NCBI GenBank assembly: GCA_037176845.1
Contig: JAYKXP010000005.1
Coordinates: 558,001 to 622,000, forward strand
Origin: Paramarasmius palmivorus
Taxonomy: Eukaryota > Basidiomycota > Agaricomycetes > Agaricales > Marasmiaceae
Reading direction: 5' to 3'
Length of the DNA stretch: 64,000 nt
Shown here: positions 24,089 to 36,136 of the stretch, in pieces
Numbering within the stretch: position 1 is the first letter of the stretch
Layout of the letters: each line of letters begins with the position of its first letter
Program-made: the position numbers and the translations under genes
The notes under the pieces: generated by a model
The model's input: the letters and a program-made list of their open reading frames with translations, nothing else
What the model was told of the DNA's origin: nothing
Database searches by the model: none

Positions 24089-24788
24089 CTAGGACTCGAC
24101 ATCTTCAGAATCATATTGACGGATGCGCCCGTTTACAAACAGTAGTCTAGACTGCGAGTCAGCAGAAATTGGATTAGAAAGGAAATATTGAATACGTACT
24201 CTGAAACTTCCAAAAGCACACTGTCTGTATCCAGTTCATTGACGTGGAGGGGCTTTTCCGTCTTGGGATCGTACTTCACCAAAAGCATCGGGCCCAATAA
24301 GAGTTGTTTTCCCCCCGAATAAAATTCCCAGTAGATATTTCGGTCTATATCTGTGTCGAGAAGGTCGTGCTCCTGAGGCCATACAAAAATACGATATTGA
24401 AATCCTTGTTGTTCAGCTTTTGTGTTGTCGAACAGTTCATACTGAACTGGTGTTACACGTGCGAAAGGCGGAAACCAATAGAACACGACGACGTCGTCAA
24501 TGTGAGGCTCGTACTCGTCTGGTTCGACCTCGTCTTCGTATAAGGGCACCTCAACTCGGTGAACAAGGTGACAGTTGCGGCCTATGAAGAAAGCATTGAC
24601 AGCGCCTGGCCAACACTTTTAGAAAACCTTTCAACAACACTTCATGCCATAGTAAGCAAGACACGCACCTGTGAGGCATGATCCCCCATAAATCTGACAT
24701 ATGTATCCAGAGAACAAACGATAGTGTCTGTGTCTGGGGCCTGAAGAGGTCCAGCAAGCCGTTTCGGACGAAATACAATAGTGGACAT
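24089..24788 (-). CDS. 197-aa cargo protein of unknown function
   Basis: Three phase-checked exons, 24669-24788, 24200-24615 and 24089-24146, give 197 aa. Only this frame joins cleanly: MSTIVFRPKRLAGPLQ leads into WPGAVNAFFIGRNCHL. The protein has an acidic middle (YEDEVEPDEYEPHIDD) and many aromatic residues in likely beta strands (VVVFYWFPPF, IYWEFYSGG). The C-terminus is acidic. No known fold was recognised. It is convergent with the F-box cargo gene (133 bp between stops). A copy of the array palindrome lies 56 bp upstream of its start. Confidence 0.72.
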
Positions 24789-24843
24789 AGTGAAAAGTGT
24801 AAGGAATCAATTCTGACATTCAACGATTATAAAGGCCATGTAA

Positions 24844-24857
24844 CAGTTCATAAGAAC
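24844..24857. promoter_or_regulatory. Isolated internal copy of the array palindrome
   Basis: AGTTC-ATAA-GAACT is a perfect inverted repeat with the same 5-4-5 layout as the end arrays. It lies between the start of the 24089-24788 gene and the stop of the next minus-strand gene. Its position fits an operator or enhancer for the downstream cargo gene. Confidence 0.55.
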
Positions 24858-24973
24858 TGCATCCTTGGACACATAGGTAAACTCACGCAGAAGTTCAATA
24901 ATATGAATGAAACGCGTGTTGAACGCGTCGATTTCGGTAATACCGGTGATAAACGTAAATACAAAAGATTCAT

Positions 24974-27759
24974 CTAGTTATCCACATCCATCTTCTCCTT
25001 TGCGTCATCCAAAACAGCCAATCCAACCGGTCCCATAGCTTCAGTAAGCTGACGAGCCTCCTCTGCATCCTCAATGACTTGCATCCGAGCAGCAGCTTGC
25101 TCTCCGGCGGCAATTAGTGCCAGACCCCGCTGAACCTGGACGCGACGAGGGTGTAAAGGGTCACGTCTTACCCAGAGACCGTTCACCGACACTAAAGGAT
25201 ATAAGTCATCTATGTCCAACAGTGAACCCTCACGATACTGCCTGCAGACTAGGGCACGCTGTCGAGGAGTGAGAAAATCAGTACCCCAGCTGTCCACGAT
25301 GGTGGAGGTGTAGGAGGTGAGCTCTCCTGTCTTCCACAAGTAGGATTCCAGCAGTACATCATCAATAACACAACCACAATCTGTGGCCCGAGGATCACGG
25401 CTCTTGACCCTATCCCAGCCGGGAACCTCCCAATCTTGCAAAGGGGTGGGGAAAATACCCCGCTTGAGTGCTTCCGCTTCCGCTGCTTTCTGGTCATTCA
25501 AGAGCTGCTCCTTCAGGGCCTGATGGAGAGTTGCCCAGGGCTTCCCATATAGTACCCCGTCGAGCCCGTCGGCTATATTACTCTTGTCAACCCCCTTGTC
25601 GTTTATGGTATGATAACGACAAATCAAGTTACCGGCGCCCGAGGTCATAGCTGTGAGAGCGATCTCTCGTGAGGTTGTCAGCAGCTCCGGGCAAGCATCT
25701 GCGGACGCGTATAGATATGTTCGTAGCCCAAGGGAGGACTTCGGAACCGTGATTGCAGAAGGTCCAACACCGCCAACCGCTGCATTGAACCATTTTCGGA
25801 TTCTGGCTGTAGCAAGATCAGTATACAAACATGTCAATTGTGCAAATGCCTTACAAAGCTTCAATGGAATGTCATCTTCCGAACCTTCAAGCGTTTCTGG
25901 GTCAATTTGAGATCGTGTATTGGCCACGTTTCGGCGTCTCCTTGTTGGGGCTACGAAAATCAATTAGATCCCATGAGCCAAAATCAAATGATCGACGTCT
26001 AACCTTGATTCGGCTCCGTTTCCGTCTTGCGAGTCCGACGGCGCTTTTTAGGGGGAGCTGATGCTGTCACTGTGTATTGTTCAGCCACCTGTATCCGAGA
26101 AGTGTATACAATAATACATACCATCGCCCTCAATATCACCTGAAGCCTCTTGATTAGTGCGCTTTCCTGATTTTCTCCCCTTATTTGACGGAGCTGTACC
26201 GAGATCAGCCATGGATCAAACTAAGTAAAATGTTTCGTACCTTTCTTTACTTTTTTCGACGCTGTTTCACCGCCGGGAGCTACAATGTGCCTCAGGAATG
26301 ATGATTCATAACATAAAGAGACAATATACCTTCATTGCCTAGCTCTAAGGCAGGCGCATCTTTCGAGGATTGCGACTCTGGCGTCATCTGGTCCTCGTTG
26401 ACCTCGGCTGAATCAGATGGCATGGGACCTATAATTTGTTTTAGTGCCAACAGAGTACGAGACGACTGTTGCCTTACCATCGTCATCCACAGGAGTTTGT
26501 TCAACTGGCCTGTCATCACCATCCGAGACACTCTCTGCTGGGAGAGTTTTAGGGGGCAGAGGATATTCCGGAGATGGTGCGTGAACCTCTTCAGAAGGAT
26601 GAGGCTCTACAGGTGACTGCGGTTTCTTTATTGCTGCCGAGGGCTGAGGTTTGTTCTCAAGCTCCGCAGGACCTATTGGTTGCTCTACTGCAGGCTGAGA
26701 CTGAGCGCTCCCAGCAGAAGGCGTCATCGAGTTGGAGTCTGGACTGGGAGCTGGCGGTGTCGGCGGTGTAGATGTAGCCATGGAATGACCCGTAGACGTC
26801 GTCGTTTCTTGCGGTACTTCCAGCATCTTGACTCCTACACGCTTTGAACGCTTTTCCTTGGGTACTTCCATGGCTTTCTTTGATGGCAGTGGTAGCGAGC
26901 CCTCGGAGGTGGTCACATTGTCAAGTAACACGCTCAACTCTGTCAAACGATGTCAGACTATGAGCACTAGTTGCAGCAGAGGCCCATACCATCAATATCT
27001 GTCAAGTCACTGGCATCGCTCTCTGCTCCCTCTTTCCTGGCCATCTTTTGCGCCACCTCAACGAAAGAAACTGATTAGGTCAAGTATGTTAGCTCGAGGC
27101 TTGTGGATTTGAAATAGAACTCACGGATGTGTTTAGTAATGCGAGTGATCCGGCCTTTAATGACGCCGACTTGCTTCATGGCCTCCTTCTGAGAAGAGGT
27201 AGCGACCCTCTTATTCTCGGCAGCATGGTCAAGTTGCTTCTTGGTCGCGGAAGAAGACTTCTTGTCGGCGGCAATTTTGGCTACCGCATAGGCCTGTTCT
27301 GCCAGCGCGCAAGAAGCGCGAGCTGCCTTCAACATAGCCTCGGCGTCTACGAGCTCGTCCTTCGACTCTTGGAGTTCTAATGGACAAGTGAGTCATAGTC
27401 ATAAAAAAGATAAGCGTACTCGCCTTGCTCATAGTCCTCTATAGTTTTACCCTGACCTAAAAAAAATTGAGCCACCATTAAGAGTTGAGAAGGCACAATC
27501 TGAATGCACGGACCTTTACGAGGGCTCGGCTTTGTGGCCACAATGCCCACTGGTAAGAGATGTCAGCACAAGAGATCAAGTAAAACATGTGGGTGGAGAC
27601 CTACAGAATTTGGCAGTCGTTGGTGCCCGCGACGTAGTCGTACTCTTGTTCGAACCTGAAATATTGCGTGAAAAAAAAAGAAGGGCGATGTGAGAGGCGC
27701 TCCTTACTGGCGGGTCCTGTGAGGACTGGCCTCTGAGCTCTGGAGCTGCGGGTAATCAT
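24974..27759 (-). CDS. Large coiled-coil cargo protein with nuclear localisation signals
   Basis: A multi-exon gene starting at the ATG of MITRSSRAQRPVLTGP (27757-27759) and ending in one long 3' exon. Order: a basic low-complexity N-terminus; a coiled coil (about 27080-27370, ELQESKDELVDAEAML onward); a Pro/Ser/Glu-rich linker (26410-26946); a nuclear localisation signal PPKKRRRTRK near 26045 with RRRRN after it; and a globular C-terminal domain of about 310 aa containing CGCVIDD and a conserved-looking LTPRQRALVCRQYREG helix. One intron near 27424 appears to use a GC donor. No family recognised. A nuclear, probably DNA- or chromatin-associated role is only an inference from the localisation signal and coiled coil. 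Confidence 0.7.
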
Positions 27760-28162
27760 GAAAGTGTAAGGATGTGGTCAAAGATGAAGGAAGAAAATGC
27801 GAGTGAGTGAAAATAAGTATCCTGAAATAGGACCAAACAAAACCATACCACGCACATATCGGACATTCAATCTCATGTTCCGCTTGGATGTTCCTTCATT
27901 GCAAAGGAACTCTACCATGTGGATTCTTCCTTGTTTTCAAGCTTTCTTCCAGACCCGATGCCCAGCTTCAGTAGACAGACAGTATCATCACCAACGATGG
28001 TGAACGATGGTGAACACACAGGTGGTGAACCACTGATATCGCGAACCACGCCGAGGCGGCTGTACGGCAGTGTCATCATGAAAGGAACATTGAACCATTT
28101 CCAGAGTACACAATGCGCCACACGGCAGGTACGCAACAGCGTGAGGTCATATATACGACGAA
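27760..28162. other. Gap between two minus-strand cargo genes
   Basis: About 400 bp containing the promoter of the preceding coiled-coil gene. A short direct repeat (GATGGTGAAC, twice at 27998-28018) is present. The minus frame 27912-28136 could be an alternative last exon of the upstream gene, but its splice frame does not join. Confidence 0.4.
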
Positions 28163-29769
28163 TTAATGGCTGGTCTTGGTCTTACGTTTGAGCCGGTATT
28201 CCTTTGCTTTGGTGCGGAGCTTCTCTCGATTCCTTTCTCGCCATTTTGCTGCATATACTCGCTGCTTGGCCTGCATTGATTTGGGGTTTTCCCGGCGTTG
28301 CCTTTCAAAACTATGAGAGACGGAGTACATCTTAGAAATGTGACCTACCGCGCCTTACGTTCCCGATCCAATTGGCGGCGTCTTTCTGTAGTACTCTTGC
28401 AATCGGAAAGATTTCCCCGAGATGTCCCTGAGACATCGTGCTTGCTTACTATGAGAAGGTTGGCGATGAGTACTGATTTAGGAAATGAACAAGATTTTAT
28501 GACTTGCCACCCTGGTTTTCCACCATAATTGAGCTACGCTGTGACTTCCTATTGGACAGTGGTTGACAGCGAGCATTGGTCCTTGACACCGGAATTCGCT
28601 TTTGTTTGGTATCAGCACGATGGACCCTAACTTGAACTTGAACGTCGGATACGCCGGGGATAGATTGGGGTCCTTTAAGCTCCTGCTCGGGCTTCGAAGG
28701 TGTACCATAGAATTGCTGGACTGCAGGTTGTACATGAGATATACCAGTACTGCGAGAGAAAGAATGTCGGTACTTACCTTCAATTTTATCATGACGCTGC
28801 CTCTCGGAAGGTGTATACATTGGTTTCGGCTGGCAAGTTTCCTCAGCGCATTCCAGCACAAGATCTATAGCTAGTCAGAACATCCCTTGTCTTGAAAGTA
28901 ATTTACATTACCTGAACTTGAAGATTCCTTTGTGGGTGATGGAGAATAGCGTAGATATGTAGGCAAGTACCTCGGAAATGGTGATTCATCCGGCCCAGGA
29001 GAACGAAAAGGATCGATATCAGTGCGCGTCGTGTGTTGCCATTGGTACCTCCATGCGCCAGGCTGACATACGCGAGGAAGTTTCTTGTCCAATTCCGCCC
29101 AGTATTCGTCAATCGTTTGCTCGTCTGTATCCTCTGACGGTGAGGGTAAAAATGTAGTGAAAGCAGGCCCCAAAGGTGGTGGGGGTGACGCAGAGATCAT
29201 CGGTGCTAATGCCGAACTTGGTGAAGAATCCCAATCGCTACTTCCCGGTGGAACATCCTGGAGCCTGGGGTTACCCGACGACGAAGAAAGGTGTCTAGGA
29301 GGCGGAGTAAAGAGCCGTCGATTACGATTCCTCAAGATCACAGGGGCCATGGGAGACTGTAATGGGTGTTCACGACAGTAAATGTGAGATGATGACAAAC
29401 TGGTTGTTGATATGGACTCACTATGCACGGACTATTTGGTTCCTCACTACACACTTCCTTCAGCAACATTTTTTCAGCACGCATCTCGTCATGATACATA
29501 TCAGAATTGGTGGCCTATCAATAATAATGTTCGAGATAACGGTGAGACATAGCGCCTGCTTCAACAGTTGCGGACTCACCACGCACTGGCAGTGCCATTG
29601 TGTTACCTCCTCCAACGGCGCAACATTTCCACGAGCTACATTGCTATCTTCTTATCGAGATATAGTTTGCGCCAAACGAAAAGCCTACAGTGCTCCGACT
29701 AAGTCAGTTCAAATCTTGTCAAACACAGTAGAATGCGGACTCACCACCCAACTTCCGGACCAGGTCCAT
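28163..29769 (-). CDS. Basic cargo protein with WRERN-type C-terminal motif
   Basis: About eight exons reconstructed by frame. The first is tiny (29745-29769, MDLVRKLG); others add VAPLEEVTQWHCQC and YHDEMRAEKMLLKEV before the long exon around 28930-29350. The middle is Pro/Ser-rich. The C-terminus is strongly basic and helical: RRRQLDRERKARRFERQRRE followed by KWRERNREKLRTKAKEYRLK, ending at a TAA at 28163-28165. The last part resembles the N-terminus of the nearby 30499-31118 protein. A nucleic-acid-binding role is likely from charge alone; no family recognised. One donor (GTGGCA near 28515) is weak. Confidence 0.65.
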
Positions 29770-30498
29770 ATTGCTGCTTAGTACCGGGATCATGTAGTAT
29801 TGTACTATTGCTTGAATAGGATACCCTGTTCAACATTGAGATATTTGCAGACTGCCAGTTATCATTGTGTCCCATCCAGCTAGAAATTGACGATGTAAAG
29901 CAGAGTCTTACTTACAAGGTAGTTATTAGACATCGAAACTGAACGGCGTCTCTGCAGCCGAGAAACTTGACTTGTTCAGGGTGTTAAGCTGGCGCCTTGG
30001 GGAGAGAATATAGCTAGGCTGGAAATCGAGAAGGTAGAGACGAGACGAAGCGTCGTTCTTGGTGATCAAGAATCAAGATCATCAGTTTGATCGTCGTCCA
30101 ACATCATGCATCATGTGGTTCGATTCATAGATGAACGCCTTACTGAACGTTAGACGCTGGGATCCAATCCAACGTTGTGAATCAACTTCAAGAAGTACAT
30201 TGGCAAATATAGATTCGGAAAGTGATTGTAGTACTTCGTGTGCCGCTGGTTGTGGCATTGGATGCATCGCCAAGTTCTGGTCTTTGAAAAAAGGGAAGTT
30301 GCTTCTCAGAACGGATAAGGAGCAGCCCGCGCGAGACGAGTAAAAATAACTGGTTGTTCCTAATAGACAATGGTGATATTCGTGTTTCTTTTCGTCTAAG
30401 CTGTCCAGCTATGTAGGTTGGCGTTTAAGCGCGTGTCATAGCGCCAATAGTAGAGGAGGAAATGTCACAGTGTGACACTACCCTAACACCCGACCACA
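29770..30498. other. Divergent promoter region inside the transposon
   Basis: About 730 bp between two divergently transcribed cargo genes. Only short open frames of both strands occur, without splice support. No copy of the array palindrome with intact arms was found here. Confidence 0.45.
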
Positions 30499-31118
30499 AT
30501 GGCCCGAACACCCGAGGAAACCAGAGAAGCAAAAAACCAGGCCTCTGCGCGGTGGAGAGAAAGGTACCGTGAATCAAGTTTGTATACTATACAGTTTCAA
30601 AGCGGACTGATAATTGTCACTGCAGGAATCAAGACCATGTCCGCCAGCGTGCTCGGGAGCGAATGAGACTACATCGCTCCAGACTGAAGGCTCTGGGGTA
30701 TGTCTCATTCCAGCTCTATACCGTTTCTTAAATTGTCTTATGCGAGAACACAGAATTCCTCGAAGAAGAAAGGAATCTCGTCCCCCGAGATACCGGAAGA
30801 CAACAAGGTGCGTGTTCTGAACAAATCCCCATATTTGATATTTACACTCTCACCAGCGGGGTTGTCAGGAAGAGGAAAGGTTCACCTGAGAGGAATCCTC
30901 AGGAGAATCTAATGCTTACGCCTAATCCATCACTTTTACCGTCCCATGGTGCCAAACCATACCTGCCGCCGACCTCGAACACAGACTGCTTATACAACCA
31001 CCTGCCCCCTCATTACCTCCCTCAGTCCTCAGTTTGGGGCCATGAACCGTTTCATTCAAATAACCATATACATCCTTTTCAATATACTGCACCTTTATCA
31101 TACCCACAGAGAATATAG
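30499..31118 (+). CDS. Small basic cargo protein (150 aa)
   Basis: Four phase-checked exons, 30499-30563, 30626-30697, 30754-30807 and 30857-31118. The N-terminal 50 residues are a basic helix, with ARWRERNQDHVRQRARER across the first splice junction, followed by an Arg/Lys-rich linker (IPRRRKESRPPRYRK). The C-terminal third is rich in Pro, His, Tyr and Asn and has no clear fold. The exon phases agree throughout, which argues for a real gene despite its small size. It shares the WRERN helix with the 28163-29769 protein. Function unknown; DNA or RNA binding is plausible. Confidence 0.65.
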
Positions 31119-31190
31119 CTTAGCTATACCAAACCATGTACTAACACACGCACGGAGACCGAGTAAGAAACACGGAGACTGGGTAATAAA

Positions 31191-32798
31191 TCACTGTTCC
31201 GCTAGACTAGTAACAGGTAAAGAAATCCCATGCTTCGACATAATGTCCCTCATCTCAGCAGCCAATCTTTCAGCGGTTTCCTTAGCTGCAGTCGCCTCTG
31301 CTACCTGGGCCTGTGCTTCCCTCTGTGCAGCTTTCTTCGCCTGATTGGCACGTATCAACTCCTCGTTAGCTCGCGCTAGCTGACCGGCGAGCTGCGTTGT
31401 ATCGCACCTCCGAGCGGTCATCAAGGAAGAATACAGGTTATGGTTCGCTTCATGAAGTGTATCCAGCATATCACCTCCTTCTAGCCGAAGACGTGTCGAT
31501 GTGAAGTGCATGAAAGGTTGGGTGGCAGTGAGATGTTGTGCGCTGAAGTGTACCCATGCGCCGGTCGCTTCGGCAAAGTCTTCGAGCTAGTCCACGGAGA
31601 ACAAATGTCAGGAAGGTAAAGACTTAGAAGCATTTTCCATACCTTGGTGAGCAGAGATCGGGAGCGGTCATAGAACATCTTGGAAACGTTGACCCCAGTT
31701 TCCTCTTCTTCTCCATTGGCCGTCTTTCTGACTCGCCGCTTTTCTTCCCAGGGTTTGCAGGTTCGGCGGACTTCTGGTGTCAAGTTGAGACATAACATCA
31801 ATGATAGTCCAATGATCCGAAAGTCAAGGCTTACTTAGGAGCTTGGACCCTCTATACACCCCGATAACCTCGCCGAAACAGGGGTCTGCTTTTGTAGGCC
31901 TCTTCCGTGATTGCCTGCTCGGGGTTGACATGGGAGAAAAATTGGAAGGGCCTATGGAGGAGGTCTCGGTTGGCGCAGGGCTGGATGAGAGCAACGACCG
32001 TCTGGAATCAATTAGCTCCATGGACATGTCACGTTGAAATGTACGTGGTGTCGAAAATGCGCTGCTATCGGCAACATAATCATTAGACGCTCCGTCAAGA
32101 CCATTGTCCGAGGTGCGGCTTATACTCAGAGTAGGTGCCACTTGTTGTCGGAGCTGGGGGTCGATTAAATGGTCCGGAATCGACGGGATAGGTCTCTGAA
32201 TGACAGTGAGCTCAGGTTGAAGGTCAATGTGTTGAACATACAAGTGGGCTTTCATTTGATTGGGTTGCGGTAAGTGAAGGCTGAGCAGGAGGGCAAGTTA
32301 CGACAGTATTTGAAAGCGTCAGCTGGGAGATGGCCGCGTTGGTGGGAGTTGAAGAGCTTGGCTGAGAAAAATAGATTGGAAAATATAGTTGAAGTGGAGA
32401 AAATATGTGACATACATCTTCCCTGTTGTTCCTCACACTAGGTTCAGATTGAATGTCTATGCTTCCGGATGGGCTCTAACTCAAGACGGTAAGACGACCA
32501 GTGCATGAACCATAAACCTGAAACTACGTACCTCAATCACAGGGATATTAGCATTATTGCGCACCAAGCTCACTGTGGTAGTGTTCGTGGTGGCTGATGG
32601 GTGGTTGCGGTCACCAACCTATAAGACATTGTGAGCAACTGAGGAAGGAAGACGGTGAATGAAGTTTACAGAACCCGCTGTCTTCAAAGGACGCTTGTAT
32701 GCTGGACAATGCTTCATTGGATGAGGCGGAAAACATTTCCGACACATGCGGAAAGGTTTTCCTGTGTCGGGGTCGATTTCGACTGATCCTCTAGCCAT
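31191..32798 (-). CDS. Cargo protein with CxxC motif and C-terminal coiled coil
   Basis: A multi-exon gene divergent from the transposase. It begins MARGSVEIDPDTGKPFRMC with a Cys/His set (CRKCFPPHPMKHCPAY) that looks like a small zinc knuckle. Ser/Thr-rich linkers follow, with the basic patch SRQSRKRPTK near 31900. A domain spanning exons near 31500-31790 (FYDRSRSLLTKLEDFAEATG, then WVHFSAQHLTATQPFMHF) resembles a segment I have seen in many agaricomycete uncharacterised proteins. The last 60 residues form an Ala/Glu-rich coiled coil. It shares a 69-bp intergenic region with the transposase, so joint expression is likely. It may be an accessory protein of transposition; that is inference. 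Confidence 0.68.
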
Positions 32799-32867
32799 GG
32801 TCAAGAAGATAGAAGGAGAACTAAGGGAGACATGGGATGCGCAAGTGCTTAGTCATCATTTCGCCGA
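32799..32867. promoter_or_regulatory. Shared 69-bp promoter of transposase and divergent cargo gene
   Basis: Only 69 bp separate the two start codons (32798 on minus, 32868 on plus), so the two leaders and any core promoters must overlap. No array palindrome is present. Confidence 0.6.
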
Positions 32868-35838
32868 ATGAGACCTACACCATCCACATCATCAAAGGGG
32901 AGTTGGGTGCTTGAGCCGTGCCCAGAGGTGTCGAAACCGGTGCCGCGATATCCAGGTCATACAAAAGGATTCGTGAGAAGTCCGGTCAAGAAGGCAGCAG
33001 CAAAACGACATCCAAGAACAACCACGAAGGCCAACAAACGGAGGAGAGTCCAAAATGAACATCACGCTCCATTGGATACCATTGCAATGTTCTCGCACAG
33101 CATCACAAACGAGTCGATGGAACCTTCGGAACACGACCCCAGTATCACTCTAGACGATGGGGAGATGAATATCCCGGCAGACGGTCTGGATTTTCAAGTA
33201 GACGAAGCCTATGATGACTACGTGCAGTTGGTGGAGGAACAATATCTTACGTTTGTCCAGGTAACCACGTTCCACTATGTGGTGCAAGGATTTGACACGC
33301 TAAAGAAGGATGGAACGGTGAGTATACTCTCGTGTTTCATTTGCCATTACTGACTCACCGTTAGTCCGCGTATTATCACCTGGAGGCGAGAATAAGTGGC
33401 GTCGATTCCGTACGCCTCAGCTGTTTGTGTCCTGAAGGGAAGAGAGGAGATTGCTTTCACAAAAGATATTATCACGACTTTCGTGATTTACGGTTCCGCT
33501 GCAATGAGAATACGGTGAAGTACGGTAAGTGACGCGGCTTGCACAAGGCATGTGTAGGATGCTCACTCGATACTAGAGGGTACAGCGGTCCTCTTCCTAA
33601 GACAAATGATCGGCACCCAACAAGAGACCTGGATCAATCGATTTTCTGTGGCCTATGGAACAGATTCCGAAGCTCTGCGGAACCGGACAGTAGTCACCTA
33701 TGAAGGACTAGATTCTGGCGGAGGGAAATGGTCGTGCATAAAATGCCCTGGACGGCGCTGTGCACACACGAGGAAAGCCAGAAGATTGTTCAACCTAGTG
33801 GTGGGGAATCTGGAAGAGGTATTGGAAGATGATGGAAGCGATGACGAGGATGATACAGAGAACATGTTCATGGGTAGGTTGCAGATATCGTGGCGGCTTA
33901 AGATCACAGTTCTGACACTATATAGTGGATCCCGTCAACGCGGGCACAGCAGACGAAAGGGCTATCTCTTACCTTCCAATACTACCCCCGGCATGGGCAA
34001 GCCTGCCTGAAGATCCCACCTTCTATCCTCGACCTTCTCCCTTGGATATGCTGCCGTCATTGCTCAGTCTGGACGATACGTCAAGGAGCGCATGCGGCAA
34101 GAACTACTTTGTACCCGGGGCACCCATACTGCAGAGAGAGTGTAATGTCTATACCCTATCCAGAAAGGCAAAAACGTTAATCTCTGTCCAACTCTGCCCA
34201 ACCTGTCCCCCAGCACAGAGATGCTACATTGGACCCGACCTGCGCACTGTCGGTATCTTCAACTTCAACAACTCAGTGTTGTTCACACACGAGTTGCTGG
34301 ACGAGTTCACCAATCGATACACTGGGAGTGAGACTCCATTCGCCGCTTTCGTCCTGGCTATTGCCAGGGTATACACAGGCCGGGGTGACAAGTTTGTGGG
34401 GGAAGATTTGTTTCGAGCAGCGTGGTTTGCATTTGCTTCACTACAACATATGACGGGTGACATGTTTTGTCGTGAATGTGGGGTAGCACCAGAGACAGTG
34501 ATATGGGATGGGGTCACGGTATCCTTCGCAAAACGACACCTACAGGACACGCTACAGCCTCCAACGCATATTCCACCTGATGCAATTATGCGAGACCGGA
34601 TACGATACAGCAGCCAGCAGTGGATCGTGAGCAAGAATGATGCTCGTGTGCAGTTGGCCAATTGGATTAAGATGGCGACGGGGGACGGGAAGGGGAAAGA
34701 GGGAAGTCGTCACAACGATCTTGAGTTCCTGCAGGTGGTGAAAAGTCTAATCGAAGGAGGAGCAGAGCCGGTCGCGAATGCACTATACGAAGTATTCGGA
34801 CGGGGAAGGGATAGGAAGACCCAACGTCGATATCGAATGTTATTTGAGCAGGTATGTTTGTTATGCCGTGGAGTTTACAAGCTTGAACTGATGTGCTCAA
34901 CAGCTGAGCGCAAACGAATCAGCCGTTCAAATGGTTAACGCGCTTGGTTTGGAGTCGCTAAAGCGCTTTGTTCGCTCTCCAACTGTGGCAAATGCTTCCT
35001 TGCTTGTGGATATCCCTGCATTGATGCTAGTGTGCGAGCAGGAAGTCCGTACAAAACAAGACCTGACGATTCTTCGGCAGCTCTGCGAGTGGATGTCAAA
35101 ACGCGCTGAGGAGGTATTATCGACCCTGATGAGAGGAAACCTCGAGAACCTGGAAAAAATCCGAAATAGCACAAGTAGCGGGGATAACTGGCGGGAGGTG
35201 AGCGACGCATGGAGACTCGAGATATTGGCATACTGACAATATTTGAGACGGGGTGTTGTTACGGTATGCCCCAGATACGAACCAGGCCTGCGTATCCTCG
35301 GATAACAGGAGACAAAGAGCCTGAAAAGGACATTAAGCGAGGTGGACAATGTTCAAAATACTATTCCACATACGGTGAACGTCGTCTGACTGGTGGCTTG
35401 ATGTGCGCCTGGTGCCCACATAGCATTTGCTACGGTTTTCATTGCATTCCTAAAGGTGAAGGCCGAAACGATGTTTTCTCCGCAATGGTTACTCGATGGC
35501 CAAGAGCTCCGAAGCGCGTGATATACGACTTTGCGTGCGCACTTGGCCCATATTGCATGACTCGCGAACCCGAGTTCTTCGCGAAAACGCACTTCTTGGT
35601 AGACCGATTCCATGCAAAAGGCCATACGAAATGCTCCTCAGCTGCGTTTTTGGCTACACATGGCGAGGTCGACGGCGAAGTGGACAAGGTAAACTCGAGC
35701 GCGGGTGAATGTGGCAATAGTGGGATGTCGCGAATTCGAAAATCTGTGAGTTACATGCGTCAGAACAGAGCTATATTGTTCATAAAGCATTACCTCTCAG
35801 TTTGGAATCGAGTTCGAATACAAAAATTGCAAATATAG
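32868..35838 (+). CDS. KDZ-like DDE transposase with cysteine clusters
   Basis: Six phase-checked exons (32868-33317, 33365-33524, 33577-33873, 33926-34851, 34904-35197, 35275-35838) give 896 aa. A basic N-terminus (KKAAAKRHPRTTTKANKRRR) precedes Cys/His clusters at C170/C172 (CLCPEGKRGDCFH) and C257-H267 (CIKCPGRRCAH, SWIM-like). A further CPTCPPAQRC cluster and the stretch YIGPDLRTVGIFNFNN are typical of cysteine-cluster KDZ proteins. Proposed catalytic residues are D497 (TVIWDGVTVSF), D794 (VIYDFACALGPY) and E854 (NSSAGECGNSG). The KDZ signature FLVDRFHAKGHTKCSS lies between D794 and E854. No stop or frameshift was seen, so it may be functional. KDZ assignment is from motif recognition, not a search. 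Confidence 0.85.
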
Positions 35839-36136
35839 ATGTACAGCGTCAGACAACGATCTAATGTATCTGTTGATGCAAATGAGATCACGGTTATCAA
35901 TTTGGGTGAATATGGCCGCTTACCATTGGAGAGTTCTGGGGAACTATACCAGTAGGACAGTTGGGGAGGACTGTTGGTGGTGGAAGTTGGTAACGGAGTT
36001 ACATGTCACACGTCACTGCATAGTCACAGTCATTGATTCCGTGTTTCTCCGCCAAGGAATCTAAACTAGGTAAGAACATTCAAAAAGGATCTCCGCCGAG
36101 TCCGCTCGTTATTTCGTATCCAGTTCATAGCTACAA

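Noticed and set aside
24089..24788. TET/JBP dioxygenase, often linked with KDZ elements
   Set aside because: No HxD or distal His/Arg motif of the 2-oxoglutarate dioxygenase fold is visible in this or any other cargo protein.
27912..28136. Separate small gene or last exon between cargo genes
   Set aside because: No splice junction brings it into frame with the WRERN protein, which has its own natural stop at 28163-28165.
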